Source: Anaerolineae bacterium
GTDB taxonomy: Bacteria; Chloroflexota; Anaerolineae; Promineifilales; Promineifilaceae
Reading direction: 5' to 3'
DNA length: 64,000 nucleotides
Assembly: GCA_023382655.1 (NCBI GenBank)
Contig: JAHDWK010000021.1
Location: forward strand, 1-64,000
Shown here: positions 1-8,318 of the stretch, piece by piece
Layout of the letters: each line of letters starts with the position of its first letter
How positions within the stretch are numbered: position 1 is the first letter of the stretch
Translations under genes and position numbers: made by a program
The notes under the pieces: model-generated
Seen by the model: the letters and a program-made list of their open reading frames with translations, nothing else
Told to the model about the DNA's origin: nothing
Database searches by the model: none

Positions 1-743
1 CTTTGCTATCTCCCTGGCCAGCATCGCTCCCGTAGCTCACCTTGAGGCTTCACCCACAAATGGTACACACTCTGTCACTGTTAACTCTTCGACTCAACTA
101 TTAAAACTGTGCGAATCGCGTAGAATCGGAAATTATGGATTTCCCGGCTACTGCTTTATCTGACAAAGAAACCTGTACCCAATGTATCGTCGAACGTTTA
201 CACCTTTATGACTTTGGTTGTCCAAGTCCGCGCTCCGAACGACCAGGCGCAGTCAATGGATTGGTTATCGCATCAAGCACCTATTTTCACGCCACTTACT
301 GAGGGCCGGGCCAACCAGCATCTGGCCGCCGTTTACCTGACCAGCTCTGCTTCCAGCCCTCACCACGCCATACGCGCGGCCCTGGATACGCTGGATACGA
401 TTACCGGGGCCTTTGCGTATCCCCTCGAAAGGCTCATCTATGAAATGTGTGCAAAAGACTTCCGAGGTTTGACAAACCTCGGAAGTCTATCACCGAAGTT
501 GCACATTTTTTACCCATGAGCCTTTGTTTTATAGGCTGCTGTAGAAATTAATGGCGGAAGCGACAACACCCATTGAAGAGTAAAGAAAACGACTGTTTTC
601 TGGCCGATGAATCCGTAACGAACAGGAGCGGGCACAATCCTATTCTGGTCGAGCACATTTACAGATGGTGGTGAGCTAGGCAACAAAACCTGCTTTCTCT
701 CGGGTAGTGACTGGTGATTGGAGTTTTTGCATAGTACGCTCAC
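1..743. other. Left edge, no convincing gene
   Basis: I see no gene I can support in this stretch. One open frame on the plus strand (about 208-519) reads through a perfect palindrome near its end and has no family I recognise. A minus-strand frame at 510-743 also looks non-coding. The bases before 208 could be the tail of a gene outside the window, but no frame shows a clear coding pattern. The stretch holds the 14-bp-stem palindrome listed separately, and the 15-mer TTTTTGCATAGTACG that recurs near 6325. Confidence 0.5.
457..487. repeat. REP-like perfect hairpin
   Basis: A 14-bp perfect inverted repeat (arms GACTTCCGAGGTTT and AAACCTCGGAAGTC) surrounds a 3-nt GAC loop. No T-tract follows directly, so it is not a convincing terminator. 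Its form matches short intergenic palindromes (REP/MITE-type) that are dispersed in many environmental bacterial genomes. Only this copy was noticed here. Confidence 0.6.
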
Positions 744-1277
744 TCACGCACCCAACCGGCGCGTTTGCATAACCACCACGGCACTCACCAGGAGCGGCGC
801 CAGCCATAAGGCAACCCGCCCGGTTAACAGGAATAGCAACGTCCCTCCCACCAGGCCAATGATAAAACCGTTGTTTTCCCGGAAAAAAAGGTCACGCGCC
901 GAATAATGGACGGCCGTGCGGGCGAAAAAGAAGCCAGGCGCTACCCCCATGATGATGACCAGCAGCGCATAAAGCGGCCGGAATTGGGTCTGGAAAGGCA
1001 CCAGTTGCAGGAACACGACACAACCAAAATATGCCAGCAGCCCCAAACCTACAAACCAGGCCAGACTAATCCGGCATTTTCCGGCCAGATATAAGCCCAC
1101 TGCGCTGCCCGCCAGCCAGCATAATGAGATCATCAGAAAGGTGATGAAGCCAGACGAGAGGCCAAACGAGAGCTGGAAAAAAAGCCCGGTTTGCAGCAGG
1201 CCAAACAGGAGACCGGCCAGGCCAGGAAAAAAGAAATAATCCCATCGGTGTTGTTCATTGTGCCCGACCATGCTCAT
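744..1277 (-). CDS. Multi-pass membrane protein coupled to SpeE-like gene
   Basis: A 177-residue, strongly hydrophobic protein with about five to six predicted membrane helices and few charged residues apart from its ends. The start is placed at 1277 because its ATG overlaps the TGA stop of the upstream spermidine-synthase-like gene (ATGA, four-base overlap), a usual sign of translational coupling; an earlier in-frame start would lie deep inside that gene. Gene order suggests it is the missing second membrane half of, or a partner for, the membrane-fused methyltransferase-fold protein next door. I do not recognise a named family, and no catalytic motif is visible. It is the last gene of the minus-strand operon that begins with the sigma factor at 6074. 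Confidence 0.75.
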   Translation of the reverse strand: MSMVGHNEQHRWDYFFFPGLAGLLFGLLQTGLFFQLSFGLSSGFITFLMISLCWLAGSAVGLYLAGKCRISLAWFVGLGLLAYFGCVVFLQLVPFQTQFRPLYALLVIIMGVAPGFFFARTAVHYSARDLFFRENNGFIIGLVGGTLLFLLTGRVALWLAPLLVSAVVVMQTRRLGA

Positions 1278-2842
1278 CTCCAGTACAAACGTTCGGCAAT
1301 CCAGGCCAGGCTGGTTTGCCACACAAAGTCCATCGAATCGAGGGTTATGGGAGGAGCGTCGCCAACGACGGCGCGCACGGCCGTTGTGTCCATCACCGTG
1401 AATTGCACCTCGCCATGCGCCCGCAAAGCCGCCTCTAACTGCTGGCGGTCAAAGGGCAAATCGTCCCCGGCAAAGGCAAAGCTCCAGCCCACCGAGGCGG
1501 GTGTGACCACGATCACTTCATCAAACGCCTCTAGCAAAGAAGCGGCTACCCGGCGCGAGATGAGATCGTCCGGGGTAAACGGGCTGGTCATATTGGCCAC
1601 CAGTACGCCACCTGGCGTCAGGTGGCTGGCAATGTGCTGGTAAAAAGCGGCGGAGTAGAGAGTGGCCGGTTGCACGCTGAAAGCGGCCGGTGTGTCTGCT
1701 ACCACCAGGTCATACCGCTCGTGGCTATTAGCCAGGAAATGTTTGGCATCATCCACCACCACCGTCCGATTGGTCAATTTGTCCATCTGGTTGTAGGCCA
1801 GGAACAGGCGCTCCCCGACATCGGCCACCATGGGGTCCAGTTCGACGGTTGTCACCTGGCCGCCATACTGGGCCAGCATTTGCTCCGTTTGCATGACGCC
1901 CGCGCCAATGACCAGGGCATTCTGTGGCCGCAGCAGTTCACCCGGCACTTCACCCACGATGATATTCAGGCGCACCCCGTGGGCGGCGTTGAAATGGGAG
2001 AGGCCATCCAGGTACAGGGCGCGCTCGCCGGTAGGCAGTTGCAACACGTCTACCTTTTGGTACGGGCTGTAACCGGAGAAGAGCACCGCCGTGCCCGCCG
2101 GAAAACCCATCACCGTCTCATACCAGCGCTCATTGCTCCAGGCGTCGGCGTGTGGCAGCAGTGCCAACCAGATACCCGCGGCCGCGGCCAGCAAGACCAC
2201 CCCATGGCGATGCAGCCCCAACGCCAGCAGAATGAACAGCAGCCCGACGCTATATACCAGCATCACCGGTTGCAGGCCATACTGCCCCAGGAAAACCAGC
2301 GCCAGCACGCCAAAAGCAGACCCGGCCAGTTCTACCAGGTAAAGCGTAGGCAGATCCCCCTGGCCGCCATCAATAAAACGTGGCAAGAAGATGCTGTAGA
2401 AGGCCGAAACGACAAAGGGAGTCAACAGGGGGAGCAGCAAAATAGCGACGGCCTCATACCCGGCGCTGCCCATCCACGTCACCGCCAGGCGAAAGATGAC
2501 GGGCAGCGCCAGATGCAAAACGAGGGTGATGACAGCCAGCGGCAGCAGCCAGGCCGCCCGGATCCAATTGGCGATCATGTACCCCAACGAGATACCGGCA
2601 AAGTAGGCGACGGCCGTTAACAAAATCACCAGTTCCGTCCCCAGTAACAGCGTTGTAATTTCGCGCACCGTCACCCACTGCACCAGGATCAGGTTGGCTC
2701 CCCCCAGGAAGATGATTGCCAGCGGTGCCCACCTTACATGCTGGGCCACACGGCGATCCGCCGCCGGATACGCCCGGGTTGTTGCGGCGGGCGGCGTGGC
2801 CAGGGGGCTGTTGATGATACCGTTTTTCATTTTGACGCTCAT
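1274..2842 (-). CDS. Membrane-fused spermidine synthase-like protein
   Basis: A 522-residue protein with two parts. The N-terminal part (about residues 38-250) carries several membrane helices. The C-terminal part (about 255-500) has the SAM/decarboxy-SAM binding fold of the spermidine synthase family: a motif-I-like ALVIGAGVMQTEQML, an acidic VTTVELDP at the end of strand 2, a DDAKHFL segment, and a DLVVADTP strand 4. Fused transporter/spermidine-synthase-like proteins are common in environmental bacteria, and their substrate is usually unproven. The classic aminopropyltransferase motif is not clear, so real polyamine synthesis is uncertain. The start ATG directly abuts the TAG stop of the FecR gene with no spacing, and the stop overlaps the next gene, so the three are probably one operon. 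Confidence 0.8.
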   Translation of the reverse strand: MSVKMKNGIINSPLATPPAATTRAYPAADRRVAQHVRWAPLAIIFLGGANLILVQWVTVREITTLLLGTELVILLTAVAYFAGISLGYMIANWIRAAWLLPLAVITLVLHLALPVIFRLAVTWMGSAGYEAVAILLLPLLTPFVVSAFYSIFLPRFIDGGQGDLPTLYLVELAGSAFGVLALVFLGQYGLQPVMLVYSVGLLFILLALGLHRHGVVLLAAAAGIWLALLPHADAWSNERWYETVMGFPAGTAVLFSGYSPYQKVDVLQLPTGERALYLDGLSHFNAAHGVRLNIIVGEVPGELLRPQNALVIGAGVMQTEQMLAQYGGQVTTVELDPMVADVGERLFLAYNQMDKLTNRTVVVDDAKHFLANSHERYDLVVADTPAAFSVQPATLYSAAFYQHIASHLTPGGVLVANMTSPFTPDDLISRRVAASLLEAFDEVIVVTPASVGWSFAFAGDDLPFDRQQLEAALRAHGEVQFTVMDTTAVRAVVGDAPPITLDSMDFVWQTSLAWIAERLYWR

Positions 2843-5509
2843 CTATGGATTCCCCATGCCCATGCCCATGCCCATACCCATGCCACAGTGCCAGTGTCCG
2901 GCGTTCATGCCCATCGCCTCATGCCAGTGACAATCAGACGTTCCCATGCCCATGCCGCAGTGCCAGTGGCCCATGCCCATCGCCTCGTGCCAGTAGCAGT
3001 TTTGCGGAATCTCGGAGACGTTAATGATGATGATGTTGACCACGATGAGCACGATCATGGTGCCGTGATTGCTGAAATACCCTTCCGCGCTGACGAAATC
3101 GCCCACGCGCAGCAGCGCCAGCAGGGGGTGCGTCGGATCCAGCCAGAGCCAGATACCATTCACCAGGATGAGGTTGCCGTCAATGGCCGTGATTGGCCCT
3201 TCTACCCGCACCGTAATGTCGCCAGGTGGGCTGCCGAAGATGTTGTAGATGACCAGGGCGAGCACTACGCCATCTGGTTGCAGCCGGCCGATCACCCGCA
3301 CGACGTCCCCTTCTTCCAGCAGGTTCAAGATGGGATGGCCGGGGGATACTTCGATGGTAAAACCGCCTACCACCAGAATGTTGCCATTGATAGATTCGAT
3401 GGGGCCTTCGATGATAATGATGATGTGGGCGTCGGGTGGCGATAGTTTACGAATGGTACGCGCCAGCCAGACGCCATCCAGCTGCACCGTCGCCCGCACC
3501 TGCACCAGGTCGCCAATTTGCACATCGCCGATGATCTGGGTGGCGCTGTTTGTGGCCAGGGGCATCTGGCTAACCACCCAGGGGTCTATGCTGTTTACCC
3601 GGCCCACAAAGGTGATCTCGTGGCCAGGTGCATTGTCCAGCAGCTGGATTTCCGCTGCCACCCAGGTACCATCGGGCAAAATCGGGCCGCTGACCCGCAC
3701 GCGGCTGCCGATGGTAATACCCTCGTCAATCAGCGTCCAGTCGCGGGTTTCAAAGAGGATGTCGCTGACGCGCCAGGGGTCCAGGCTCTGGACGTGGCCG
3801 GTAAAATCGAAGGAGGGATTTTCGGCGGGCATCCGGGCGATAGAACCGGCCAGCCAGGTATCATCGGGCAATATCCAGCCGCGCACCAGGACTTGATCAC
3901 CGACGACGATGCCGGCTTCGACCACTGTATCATCGTTGAGGGCAATTGCCTGGCCAGAGATTGTCCACACGGCCGTGTCCATTGTTTGTACGATCCCGGT
4001 GAATTGGAAGGGTAGGCCGGGCGTTTCCACGACCAGGCGTATCGTCTCAGCCAGCAGTGTCCCGCCGGGAATGATGACCCCGTCTACCCGCACCATGCTG
4101 CCCACCACGATGCCGTCCTCAACCTGGGTTTGCGCATTGACAATGACGTTCTGCCCGGCTACGGCCCACACGGGGTCGCTGATGCTGCTCACTTCGCCCG
4201 TGAAGCTAAAGCGATTTTCCGGGGCGTGGTGCAGTAGGGTAATACGCAGGGCTACCTGGACGCCATCTGGCCGCAAAAAGCCTTCAATGCGCACCAGGTC
4301 GCCGATTTGGGGATTGCCCAGAACGTGGGTGTGCTCGTCGGTCTGGAAGGTTTGTCCGGCGATGATCCAGGTGGGGCCGGTCTGAGACACCTCACCCTCG
4401 CCGCTGATGAAGAGATACGGCTCGGTCGGGGGCTGGTCGGCGATGACGGTACTGGCCTGCCCACTGATGACTTCGACATTCTCGCCCTGGCTGGATACGT
4501 CTACCTGCCCTTGGGTGACGATGAACTGGCTGACCCGGCCGTCTTGGACGATGACCTGAAATTGGGTGCCCTGGACGCTGGCCGTTCCCGCCGGGGTATT
4601 GACGATATAAACGCTGTCGTCGTCACGGCTGACAACGTCGTGTTGGCTTTCGCCGCGCTCCTGGCTGAGGGTGATGGTGCGGATACCTTCGGCCGGTGGC
4701 GGTGCGTCCAGGGTTTCGATGTCCAGTTCGCTCTCCGGCCCCAGACGCGCCCAACTGCCATCAAAGAAAGTCAGGGTGGCGCTGGACAGGGCACCCGTGC
4801 GGACTCGTTGCCCGGCGGTAAGGGGGGTGAGGTGGCTCACGGCCGTCCACGACCCATCCACTGTCTGCACTTCCACCAGACCAAGTATGGCGTCTAACAC
4901 GGCCGTTTGGGGATTTAGCGCCAGGGCTGAACTGACCACAGGCACGTAAGCGGCATAGGTGGGCACAGGGGTAACGCCGGTTGTAAATGCCGCCGGGTCG
5001 TCTGGTGACGTGACGGGTGGCAGAACGGCCGTCTCACTGCTGGAACTGCCGCTTTCAGTTGTCTCGACAGTTTCGGCGGGCGGTGCGGTCAGCGGTGCGG
5101 CCGTTTCGCGCTCGTCCAACTGCGCCAACCACCAGGATGTGCCCGCCCAGGCCGCCAGCAGCACAAGCACAGTCAACCCAAAGGCAAAACCGGCCCCCAG
5201 ACGCGGCCGTCCCGAAAGTGCCATTCCTGGCTGCCGCCAGAAAGCCAGCCGTGACAGGCGCACTGCCAACGGCGGCGTTGCGGATGGGGTGGGGACAGGC
5301 AAATGGCTGGCGGCCGCACGCAATACTGCCACACGCTGTGCCGCCATCACCGACTGGTATTCGTACGCGCTGCTTTCGCGCCGCATCTCGGCTACCAGCC
5401 GGACGGCCTCCGCCTCTTCGGTAGACAGGCCCACCAGGCAATCATCCAGGGCGTCGCCCGTTCCCAACTGTTCAATCCGTTGTTGTAGCAAATCATCCAT
5501 TGTGTTCAT
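2843..5509 (-). CDS. FecR/DUF5666 repeat protein with Cys-His-Met tail
   Basis: An 888-residue, probably membrane-anchored surface protein. Residues 1-100 are acidic and helical, like the cytoplasmic zone of an anti-sigma factor. One membrane helix lies near 105-128, then a Thr/Pro-rich linker. A FecR-type domain (about 205-330) contains GQRVRTGALSSATLTFFDGS and SVQGTQFQV. About seven DUF5666-type beta repeats follow (about 370-835), each with a pattern like G-x-V-x-V-x-G-x-I/L-x-x-D/G-G-T-x-x-A. The last 50 residues are a striking tail, two units of CxWHEAMGM...GHWHCGMGMG followed by (GM)n, plausibly metal-binding. It lies 13 bp downstream of the ECF sigma gene, so it is likely its cognate anti-sigma or signal sensor. 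The tail is encoded by a 6-bp tandem repeat that could vary in length. Confidence 0.85.
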   Translation of the reverse strand: MNTMDDLLQQRIEQLGTGDALDDCLVGLSTEEAEAVRLVAEMRRESSAYEYQSVMAAQRVAVLRAAASHLPVPTPSATPPLAVRLSRLAFWRQPGMALSGRPRLGAGFAFGLTVLVLLAAWAGTSWWLAQLDERETAAPLTAPPAETVETTESGSSSSETAVLPPVTSPDDPAAFTTGVTPVPTYAAYVPVVSSALALNPQTAVLDAILGLVEVQTVDGSWTAVSHLTPLTAGQRVRTGALSSATLTFFDGSWARLGPESELDIETLDAPPPAEGIRTITLSQERGESQHDVVSRDDDSVYIVNTPAGTASVQGTQFQVIVQDGRVSQFIVTQGQVDVSSQGENVEVISGQASTVIADQPPTEPYLFISGEGEVSQTGPTWIIAGQTFQTDEHTHVLGNPQIGDLVRIEGFLRPDGVQVALRITLLHHAPENRFSFTGEVSSISDPVWAVAGQNVIVNAQTQVEDGIVVGSMVRVDGVIIPGGTLLAETIRLVVETPGLPFQFTGIVQTMDTAVWTISGQAIALNDDTVVEAGIVVGDQVLVRGWILPDDTWLAGSIARMPAENPSFDFTGHVQSLDPWRVSDILFETRDWTLIDEGITIGSRVRVSGPILPDGTWVAAEIQLLDNAPGHEITFVGRVNSIDPWVVSQMPLATNSATQIIGDVQIGDLVQVRATVQLDGVWLARTIRKLSPPDAHIIIIIEGPIESINGNILVVGGFTIEVSPGHPILNLLEEGDVVRVIGRLQPDGVVLALVIYNIFGSPPGDITVRVEGPITAIDGNLILVNGIWLWLDPTHPLLALLRVGDFVSAEGYFSNHGTMIVLIVVNIIIINVSEIPQNCYWHEAMGMGHWHCGMGMGTSDCHWHEAMGMNAGHWHCGMGMGMGMGMGNP
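2850..2886. repeat. 6-bp tandem repeat (CATGCC)n
   Basis: About six imperfect tandem copies of a hexamer (CCATGC on the plus strand) encode the final Gly-Met run of the FecR/DUF5666 protein. Because the unit is in frame, slippage would lengthen or shorten the tail without a frameshift. Confidence 0.75.
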
Positions 5510-5522
5510 CGTAACCTCCCCA

Positions 5523-6074
5523 TCAGGGCATACTTTTCATTACAGCTACCAGTGTCATCAGGCCGCGCCGCTGCAACGACTTCACCGCCCCGACCGTTTT
5601 GTCCAGCGCCGCCGCCACTTCCTTGAGCGATAAACCAGCATAAAAGCGCAAAATGATGACTTCCCGCTGCACCTCATCAATCCTGGCCAGACATTGCTGG
5701 ATGTGTGTCTGTTCCCACTGCTCTTCGGCGATCCGTAAAGGCTTATCGTGGTGATTGTTGCTGTTGGCAGCAGCTTCCAGAGGTACCAACTGGTAAGCGT
5801 TCTCTTTTTGCCAATGGCTGATGACCAGGTTATGGGCAATCCGATACAGCCAGGTGGAAAAGAGAATCCCTTCCATGACCTGGTAACGCGGCAGGTGTTC
5901 CACCATGCGCAGGAAAACTTCCCCCGTCAGGTCTTGCGCCAACTGGATATTGTAAACTTTGGCGCGCACATAATGGAAAATGCGCAGCCAATACCGATCA
6001 TATAGTTCTCCCACTGCTTCCAGGTTTCCATTTTGGGCCAGCTCGACTAATTTTGCGTCGCTCAATTCTGTCAT
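5523..6074 (-). CDS. ECF-type RNA polymerase sigma factor
   Basis: A 183-residue sigma-70 family protein of extracytoplasmic-function length. Region 2 is visible in LYDRYWLRIFHYVRAKV...DLTGEVFLRMVEHLPRY and FSTWLYRIAHNLVISHW. Region 4 is visible in LARIDEVQREVIILRFYAGLSLKEVAAALDKTVGAVKSLQRRGL, with the helix-turn-helix that reads the -35 element. A spacer of about 40 residues joins the two. It is the first gene of the operon leading into the FecR/DUF5666 protein, the usual arrangement for an ECF sigma factor and its membrane-bound regulator. The signal is not known. A surface or metal stimulus is possible given the partner's Cys/His/Met tail, but this is inference. Confidence 0.92.
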   Translation of the reverse strand: MTELSDAKLVELAQNGNLEAVGELYDRYWLRIFHYVRAKVYNIQLAQDLTGEVFLRMVEHLPRYQVMEGILFSTWLYRIAHNLVISHWQKENAYQLVPLEAAANSNNHHDKPLRIAEEQWEQTHIQQCLARIDEVQREVIILRFYAGLSLKEVAAALDKTVGAVKSLQRRGLMTLVAVMKSMP

Positions 6075-6537
6075 CGGGTATCCCTGTTCCTGATGGTCAG
6101 CGTGTTTGACAGGTATTAACTGAAACGGCCGTAAAAAGTTTCAAATTGGGTGTTGTAGTGGCGTAGGAAATAATGAGTGAGATACGTGTTGAAAATAGCT
6201 GGGCAACAGGAACCAAAACATGAAAACGCATACTCCAAATTTGGGATTTCAGTGATTCTACTGGAATCCAAAACTAGAGCATAATTTCACTTCGCACTCG
6301 AGAGGTTTGGACATGGATGCATTTTTTGCATAGTACGGGGCGCGGGTGGTCGCCTGCTGCCGTTTTTCTTCTGGCTCGGGCCGGTGGTGCGTCCCAGCAG
6401 GTTGTCGCTGAAGGTATGAAGCAGACTGGCATATAGTTGGTTGACGCGGGTGAGTGCGTCGCTAATGATGACCCCGTCACGGCCGTCTTGCTGTACCCTT
6501 TGGCCTAATTGGGCCTGCGGTCACAAATACGGCAACT
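6075..6537. other. Intergenic stretch with a possible gene remnant
   Basis: The promoter of the sigma operon should lie in the first 100 bases (plus-strand numbering), but I cannot place it securely. Between about 6280 and 6516 a minus-strand frame reads ...DGVIISDALTRVNQLYASL... and LLHTFSDNLLGRTTG, which looks protein-like and lacks a start. It may be the 3' end of a lost gene. Family unknown. Confidence 0.3.
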
Positions 6538-7053
6538 TTAGTCACTGGCCTGCTCCACCACCTCCCCATGACGCCGATCCCACCAGCGGAACACCAGTGA
6601 CCAGACAAGTCCGCCCAATACCTTGGCTAAAAACTGGCCCAGCACAATCGGCCACAGGAAGGCGCCAAAAGCTAGCGTGGGAAAGACGAGAGAGTCCACC
6701 AAGGCGCTGGGAATGTTGCTGCCATTGATGCGCAGCCAGCGGGGATAGTTCCCCAGCAGATGATAGACCACAGCATCTACAATCGAGGCCGAGGCAAAGG
6801 CCACAAAAGAAGCCAGGGCAATTTGAGCCGCATCTCGATTCAGCACCCAGGAGAGGATGGAACCGGCGGCAATAAGGACCGTCATTTTTAAGGCCAGGTG
6901 ATGGCCGCGCCAGGTGTCATGCAGCCGATCACGAGCTGTTAAATCCAGGCCAATGAACAAAAAGGCATTAACGATGACCATGTTCGACCCAAAGGCCGCC
7001 ACACTCAGGTTCGCCAGGACGATGGCCACTAAATACAGGATCACGTATTTCAT
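6538..7053 (-). CDS. VUT-family (YhhQ-like) transporter
   Basis: A 171-residue protein with about five to six membrane helices. The segment WLRINGSNIPSALVDSLVFPTLAFG carries the Ser-Asn...Asp-Ser...Phe signature of the Vut_1/YhhQ family, whose characterised members import queuosine precursors such as preQ0. It is shorter than E. coli YhhQ (about 220 residues) but retains the N-terminal and C-terminal helices. No neighbour points to queuosine metabolism, and I found no preQ1 riboswitch pattern in the leader. Substrate assignment is by family only. Confidence 0.75.
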   Translation of the reverse strand: MKYVILYLVAIVLANLSVAAFGSNMVIVNAFLFIGLDLTARDRLHDTWRGHHLALKMTVLIAAGSILSWVLNRDAAQIALASFVAFASASIVDAVVYHLLGNYPRWLRINGSNIPSALVDSLVFPTLAFGAFLWPIVLGQFLAKVLGGLVWSLVFRWWDRRHGEVVEQASD

Positions 7054-7199
7054 CTTTTCTCTCTATCTTTGTCCAATCAAGTTCAGGGCAGAAGCGCAAA
7101 TTCTCTATCAATAACCATGACAATAGCCATCACCAACCATCACCAGCCATCACCCCATTTGTCCAAAAGAGGTGATGGCATAACCTGACATTCGCTTTA

Positions 7200-7433
7200 C
7201 GCCCATGGGGGGGCAAGATAACAACCGGTCCGGCTGGGTGGACATGAATGTGATCGAGATGCGACGATAACCACCCGCCAAACAAAGCCAGAATAGATGG
7301 ACATTGACCAACAATGCCGACCCCAAAACGACCATCGGCGACCGAATCAAGCCATGCACTGGCAGCTTGCCTCCCGCAAAAACATACTTGACCGAACGTA
7401 CCCTCGCTTCTACGCCTACCCGAATCCCATTGT
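7200..7433 (-). pseudogene. Transposase C-terminal remnant
   Basis: Reading the minus strand from about 7433, the frame gives NGIRVGVEARVRSVKYVFA then GGKLPVHGLIRSPMVV and a hydrophobic end ...NVHLFWL. The pattern R-x-G-V-E-A...S-V-K...G-K-L-P-V-x-G is typical of the C-terminal end of a group of DDE transposases. No start, catalytic core or terminal inverted repeats are visible here, so this is a leftover fragment. Its right end adjoins the short DUF2779-like remnant downstream of the zinc-ribbon gene, which it seems to have truncated. Confidence 0.4.
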
Positions 7434-7506
7434 TTTCATATGGCCTGAGTTGTGAATGGAATCATCTCTTTTGGGTGGGAATGGTAGGAGATGGTACGGC
7501 CGTCAG
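7434..7506 (-). pseudogene. Short DUF2779-like N-terminal remnant
   Basis: The minus strand encodes a fragment VIGTDGRTISYHSHPKEM followed by IPFTTQAI and a stop. This is clearly related to the segment VTEVDGRTIPYHSHPEQM at 37.85 kb, where the frame continues into a longer DUF2779/PD-(D/E)XK-like remnant. The piece begins just past the stop of the zinc-ribbon gene and ends at the transposase remnant. Confidence 0.45.
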
Positions 7507-7512
7507 TCCCGA

Positions 7513-8235
7513 TCACTGCACGGGGCTGATTCCCCGGCAGCGGGGATATTGCGCACAACCCCAAAATTGATTACCGGCATTCGTTCCTTTCTGGGCTGTA
7601 CGCAGAACCATGGGCGCGCCGCACTCAGGACAATGGGGGACGGCCGTTCCCTTCTCCTCTGTCTTGTCCGGCCTGGCTGATTCAGCTCCATTATCTAGGG
7701 CCGCTGTACGCCGCAAGAATGCGCGGAGCTTATCCGGGGAATAGCTGTGGCTAACCCGTACATGTACCAGCGGCAGACCGGCCGCGGCAAAGACGCCATC
7801 CACGAATTGGTCGCGCTGTTGGCGGTCGGACCGGTTGTGACTGCTGTCGTCTAGCTCGATACCCAACAACGGCCGTAACGTATTCGGGTCACAGAGCAGA
7901 AAGTCCAGGTGCTTGCGGCTAATGCGATTGCGGTAAGCCTGATTCTGGCCTTGATCGCCGGTGCTGGCGTAGAACAAATCCCCCAGGTTAACTTTGGTAA
8001 AGAGCATGGCCCAATCGGCAACGGCCGTTTGCAGTGCCCGGTAGAAGTTTAGCTCGGCCGGAGAGAGAAAGTCATCCCGTAGCCGGTAAGGGAATTGGGG
8101 TTTGCCCGACTCTTGGTTGTCGTCTGCCAGCCAGGCCTGGATGGTGGCGATGAGTTCGTCAATGCGCTCGTCAGATAGACCAATTGCCTTGAGCAGCCTG
8201 CGCAGGAGGGTGTATTGTTTTGGTTCGTTGGACAT
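7513..8235 (-). CDS. DUF2726 protein with C-terminal topoisomerase-type zinc ribbon
   Basis: A 240-residue protein. Residues about 45-175 form a DUF2726 domain (PAELNFYRALQTAV, RKHLDFLLCDPNTLRPLLGIELDDSSH, RDQFVDGVFAAAGLPLVHV), a restriction-endonuclease-like fold in which the central Asp and the Glu-Leu-Asp-Asp are candidate catalytic acids. The last 45 residues form a four-cysteine zinc ribbon of the topoisomerase C4 type (CPECGAPM...FWGCAQYPRC). This domain pair occurs in proteins thought to act on DNA; no substrate is established. The gene is monocistronic. A second copy of its last 35 codons plus 3' flank lies at 37.83-37.95 kb beside a broken brxL. Confidence 0.8.
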   Translation of the reverse strand: MSNEPKQYTLLRRLLKAIGLSDERIDELIATIQAWLADDNQESGKPQFPYRLRDDFLSPAELNFYRALQTAVADWAMLFTKVNLGDLFYASTGDQGQNQAYRNRISRKHLDFLLCDPNTLRPLLGIELDDSSHNRSDRQQRDQFVDGVFAAAGLPLVHVRVSHSYSPDKLRAFLRRTAALDNGAESARPDKTEEKGTAVPHCPECGAPMVLRTAQKGTNAGNQFWGCAQYPRCRGISPVQ

Positions 8236-8318
8236 GGTTAGCCCATGACTCCCTGAACATCATCCAAGATCATGTCGAGTAACCTTTGTTCGATATATGG
8301 CCAATCAAACACCGCCGC

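Noticed and set aside
208..519. 103-codon plus-strand ORF near the left edge
   Set aside because: It runs through a perfect REP-like palindrome, has no ribosome binding site and no recognisable family.
1622..2620. 332-codon ORF antisense to the spermidine-synthase-like gene
   Set aside because: Gln/His-rich composition typical of an antisense frame in GC-rich DNA; the minus-strand gene has clear domains.
718..6340. 15-mer TTTTTGCATAGTACG at about 726 and 6325 as a mobile-element footprint
   Set aside because: Similarity stops after 15 bases on both sides, and no inverted repeat or duplication frames it.
7054..7150. preQ1 riboswitch in the leader of the VUT transporter
   Set aside because: Checked because the family can import queuosine precursors, but no preQ1-type stem and A-rich tail is visible.
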